6,860 nucleotides of DNA, taken from CAXGUU01 sp964012875 (lineage in GTDB: Bacteria; Pseudomonadota; Gammaproteobacteria; Ga0077536). Shown one piece after another: positions 6,252-6,860 of the stretch. The stretch lies in the NCBI GenBank assembly GCA_964012875.1, contig CAXGUU010000180.1, positions 1 to 6,860 of the forward strand. The letters are read 5' to 3'. Under the pieces are notes generated by a model that had not been told where the DNA came from, did not search any database, and saw only the letters and a list, made by a program, of their open reading frames with translations. The position numbers and the translations under genes were made by a program. How positions within the stretch are numbered: position 1 is the stretch's first letter; each line of letters opens with the position of its first letter.

Positions 6252-6860
6252 GCCGTTGTCGCAACCAATAGAGCATCGCGTTGGCAGCGCAGCCGAGCGG
6301 AATGAGTAAGCCGAACACGAAAAACACTACCATGCGCTGCCACATGTCCAAATCGAGCACGGCGTCTTCAACCTGCGGCAGGCCGATATCGATCATGTGG
6401 TCGTCTGCAATAAGCCATTCCACGACCCGGCGGGCGAACTCCAGGTTGCCCTGATTCTCAACGAAAGTATTGGACATAAAATCACCATCGCCGATCACAA
6501 CCACTCGCTGCTCGCTGTTTACACCGTGCGGTTTGGTTAGGGCCAACGCGAGGGCTAGCGAACCCTGAACCTCGTCTTCCGCGTCAAACCCAACGTTGCC
6601 TTCAAAAGGCCCGGTTTCGGTCCAGGCGTTGTCGGTAGTGCGCACCAGTATATGCGGTTCAAACCCTGGTAATGCATGCGGCAGCAGGCCTTGTGCATAC
6701 GGAAAAACGACGCTCTCCTGAAAACCTTGTAGGCTCGGATGCGGTGGGTGATTAGCGGCAACCGCGAACGCGGCATTACGAAACCGGGTCAGCCCCACGG
6801 GGTCGACCACCGTGCCGGGCAACGCGGCGATGCCCAAGCGTTCGGCCAGGCCGGCTGTAC
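6244..6860 (-). CDS. GldG-like ABC transport auxiliary protein, C-terminal part (5' end outside window)
   Basis: The reading frame stays open to the right edge, so a TTG at 6835-6837 need not be the start; the residues before it (TAGLAER) continue naturally into LGIAALPGTVVDP. About 205 residues are visible. They resemble the C-terminal half of GldG-family auxiliary subunits of uncharacterised ABC transport systems, related to gliding-motility GldG but widespread in non-gliding bacteria. Supporting stretches are PGTVVDP, HPPHPSLQGF, then VVVIGDGDFMSN (bases 6469-6504), NQGNLEFARRVVEWLIADD, and a single hydrophobic segment (bases about 6265-6345) with a basic tail RQRH. This suggests a large periplasmic domain with a C-terminal membrane anchor and a cytoplasmic tail. 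The ATPase and permease genes would be expected upstream, at higher coordinates. It ends inside mutM with an eight-base overlap. The family assignment is by motif memory; the transported substrate is unknown. Confidence 0.75.
   Translation of the reverse strand, partial: TAGLAERLGIAALPGTVVDPVGLTRFRNAAFAVAANHPPHPSLQGFQESVVFPYAQGLLPHALPGFEPHILVRTTDNAWTETGPFEGNVGFDAEDEVQGSLALALALTKPHGVNSEQRVVVIGDGDFMSNTFVENQGNLEFARRVVEWLIADDHMIDIGLPQVEDAVLDLDMWQRMVVFFVFGLLIPLGCAANAMLYWLRQRHA

Noticed and set aside
6835..6837. TTG as the start codon of the minus-strand GldG-like gene
   Set aside because: The frame is open to the window edge, the upstream residues read smoothly into the family sequence, and most of the protein's expected length is missing.

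Overview
The window is a compact, GC-rich stretch of a bacterial chromosome, almost certainly from a gammaproteobacterium. The gene order (two M16 peptidase genes, rsmD, coaD, an Allochromatium-type ferredoxin, gamma-glutamyltransferase, then mutM nearby) resembles what I recall of the Pseudomonas aeruginosa region around PA0357-PA0372, and the CoaD, ferredoxin and MutM proteins carry gammaproteobacterial-looking motifs. Genus or order cannot be fixed from this alone. I see no insertion sequence, tRNA, rRNA, CRISPR array, phage gene or other sign of recent transfer.

Left block, plus strand (1-2722): the C-terminal part of an M16 zinc peptidase whose start lies off the window, a complete second M16 protein that has lost the zinc-binding motif, and rsmD, a 16S rRNA guanine-N2 methyltransferase. 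Each junction is a 4-base ATGA stop/start overlap, so the three genes look translationally coupled in one operon. The two M16 proteins probably form a two-subunit peptidase of the cell envelope.

Middle block, plus strand (2723-5316): after a 63-base gap holding a possible -10 box and a perfect 6-bp hairpin come coaD (phosphopantetheine adenylyltransferase, coenzyme A synthesis), a 2[4Fe-4S] ferredoxin 18 bases behind it, and, 68 bases further on, a complete exported gamma-glutamyltransferase that acts on glutathione and related gamma-glutamyl compounds.

Right block, minus strand (6860-5436): the C-terminal part of a GldG-like auxiliary protein of an uncharacterised ABC transport system, with a C-terminal membrane anchor, overlaps by 8 bases the start of mutM (formamidopyrimidine-DNA glycosylase, base-excision repair). 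mutM converges on ggt across 119 bases with no convincing terminator.

No evident novel system is present; this is mainly a conserved housekeeping neighbourhood. The points most worth checking are the DAPF (not DPPF) catalytic motif of RsmD, the complementary loss of active-site elements in the two M16 subunits, the leader in front of coaD, and the coupling of mutM to a membrane-protein gene.
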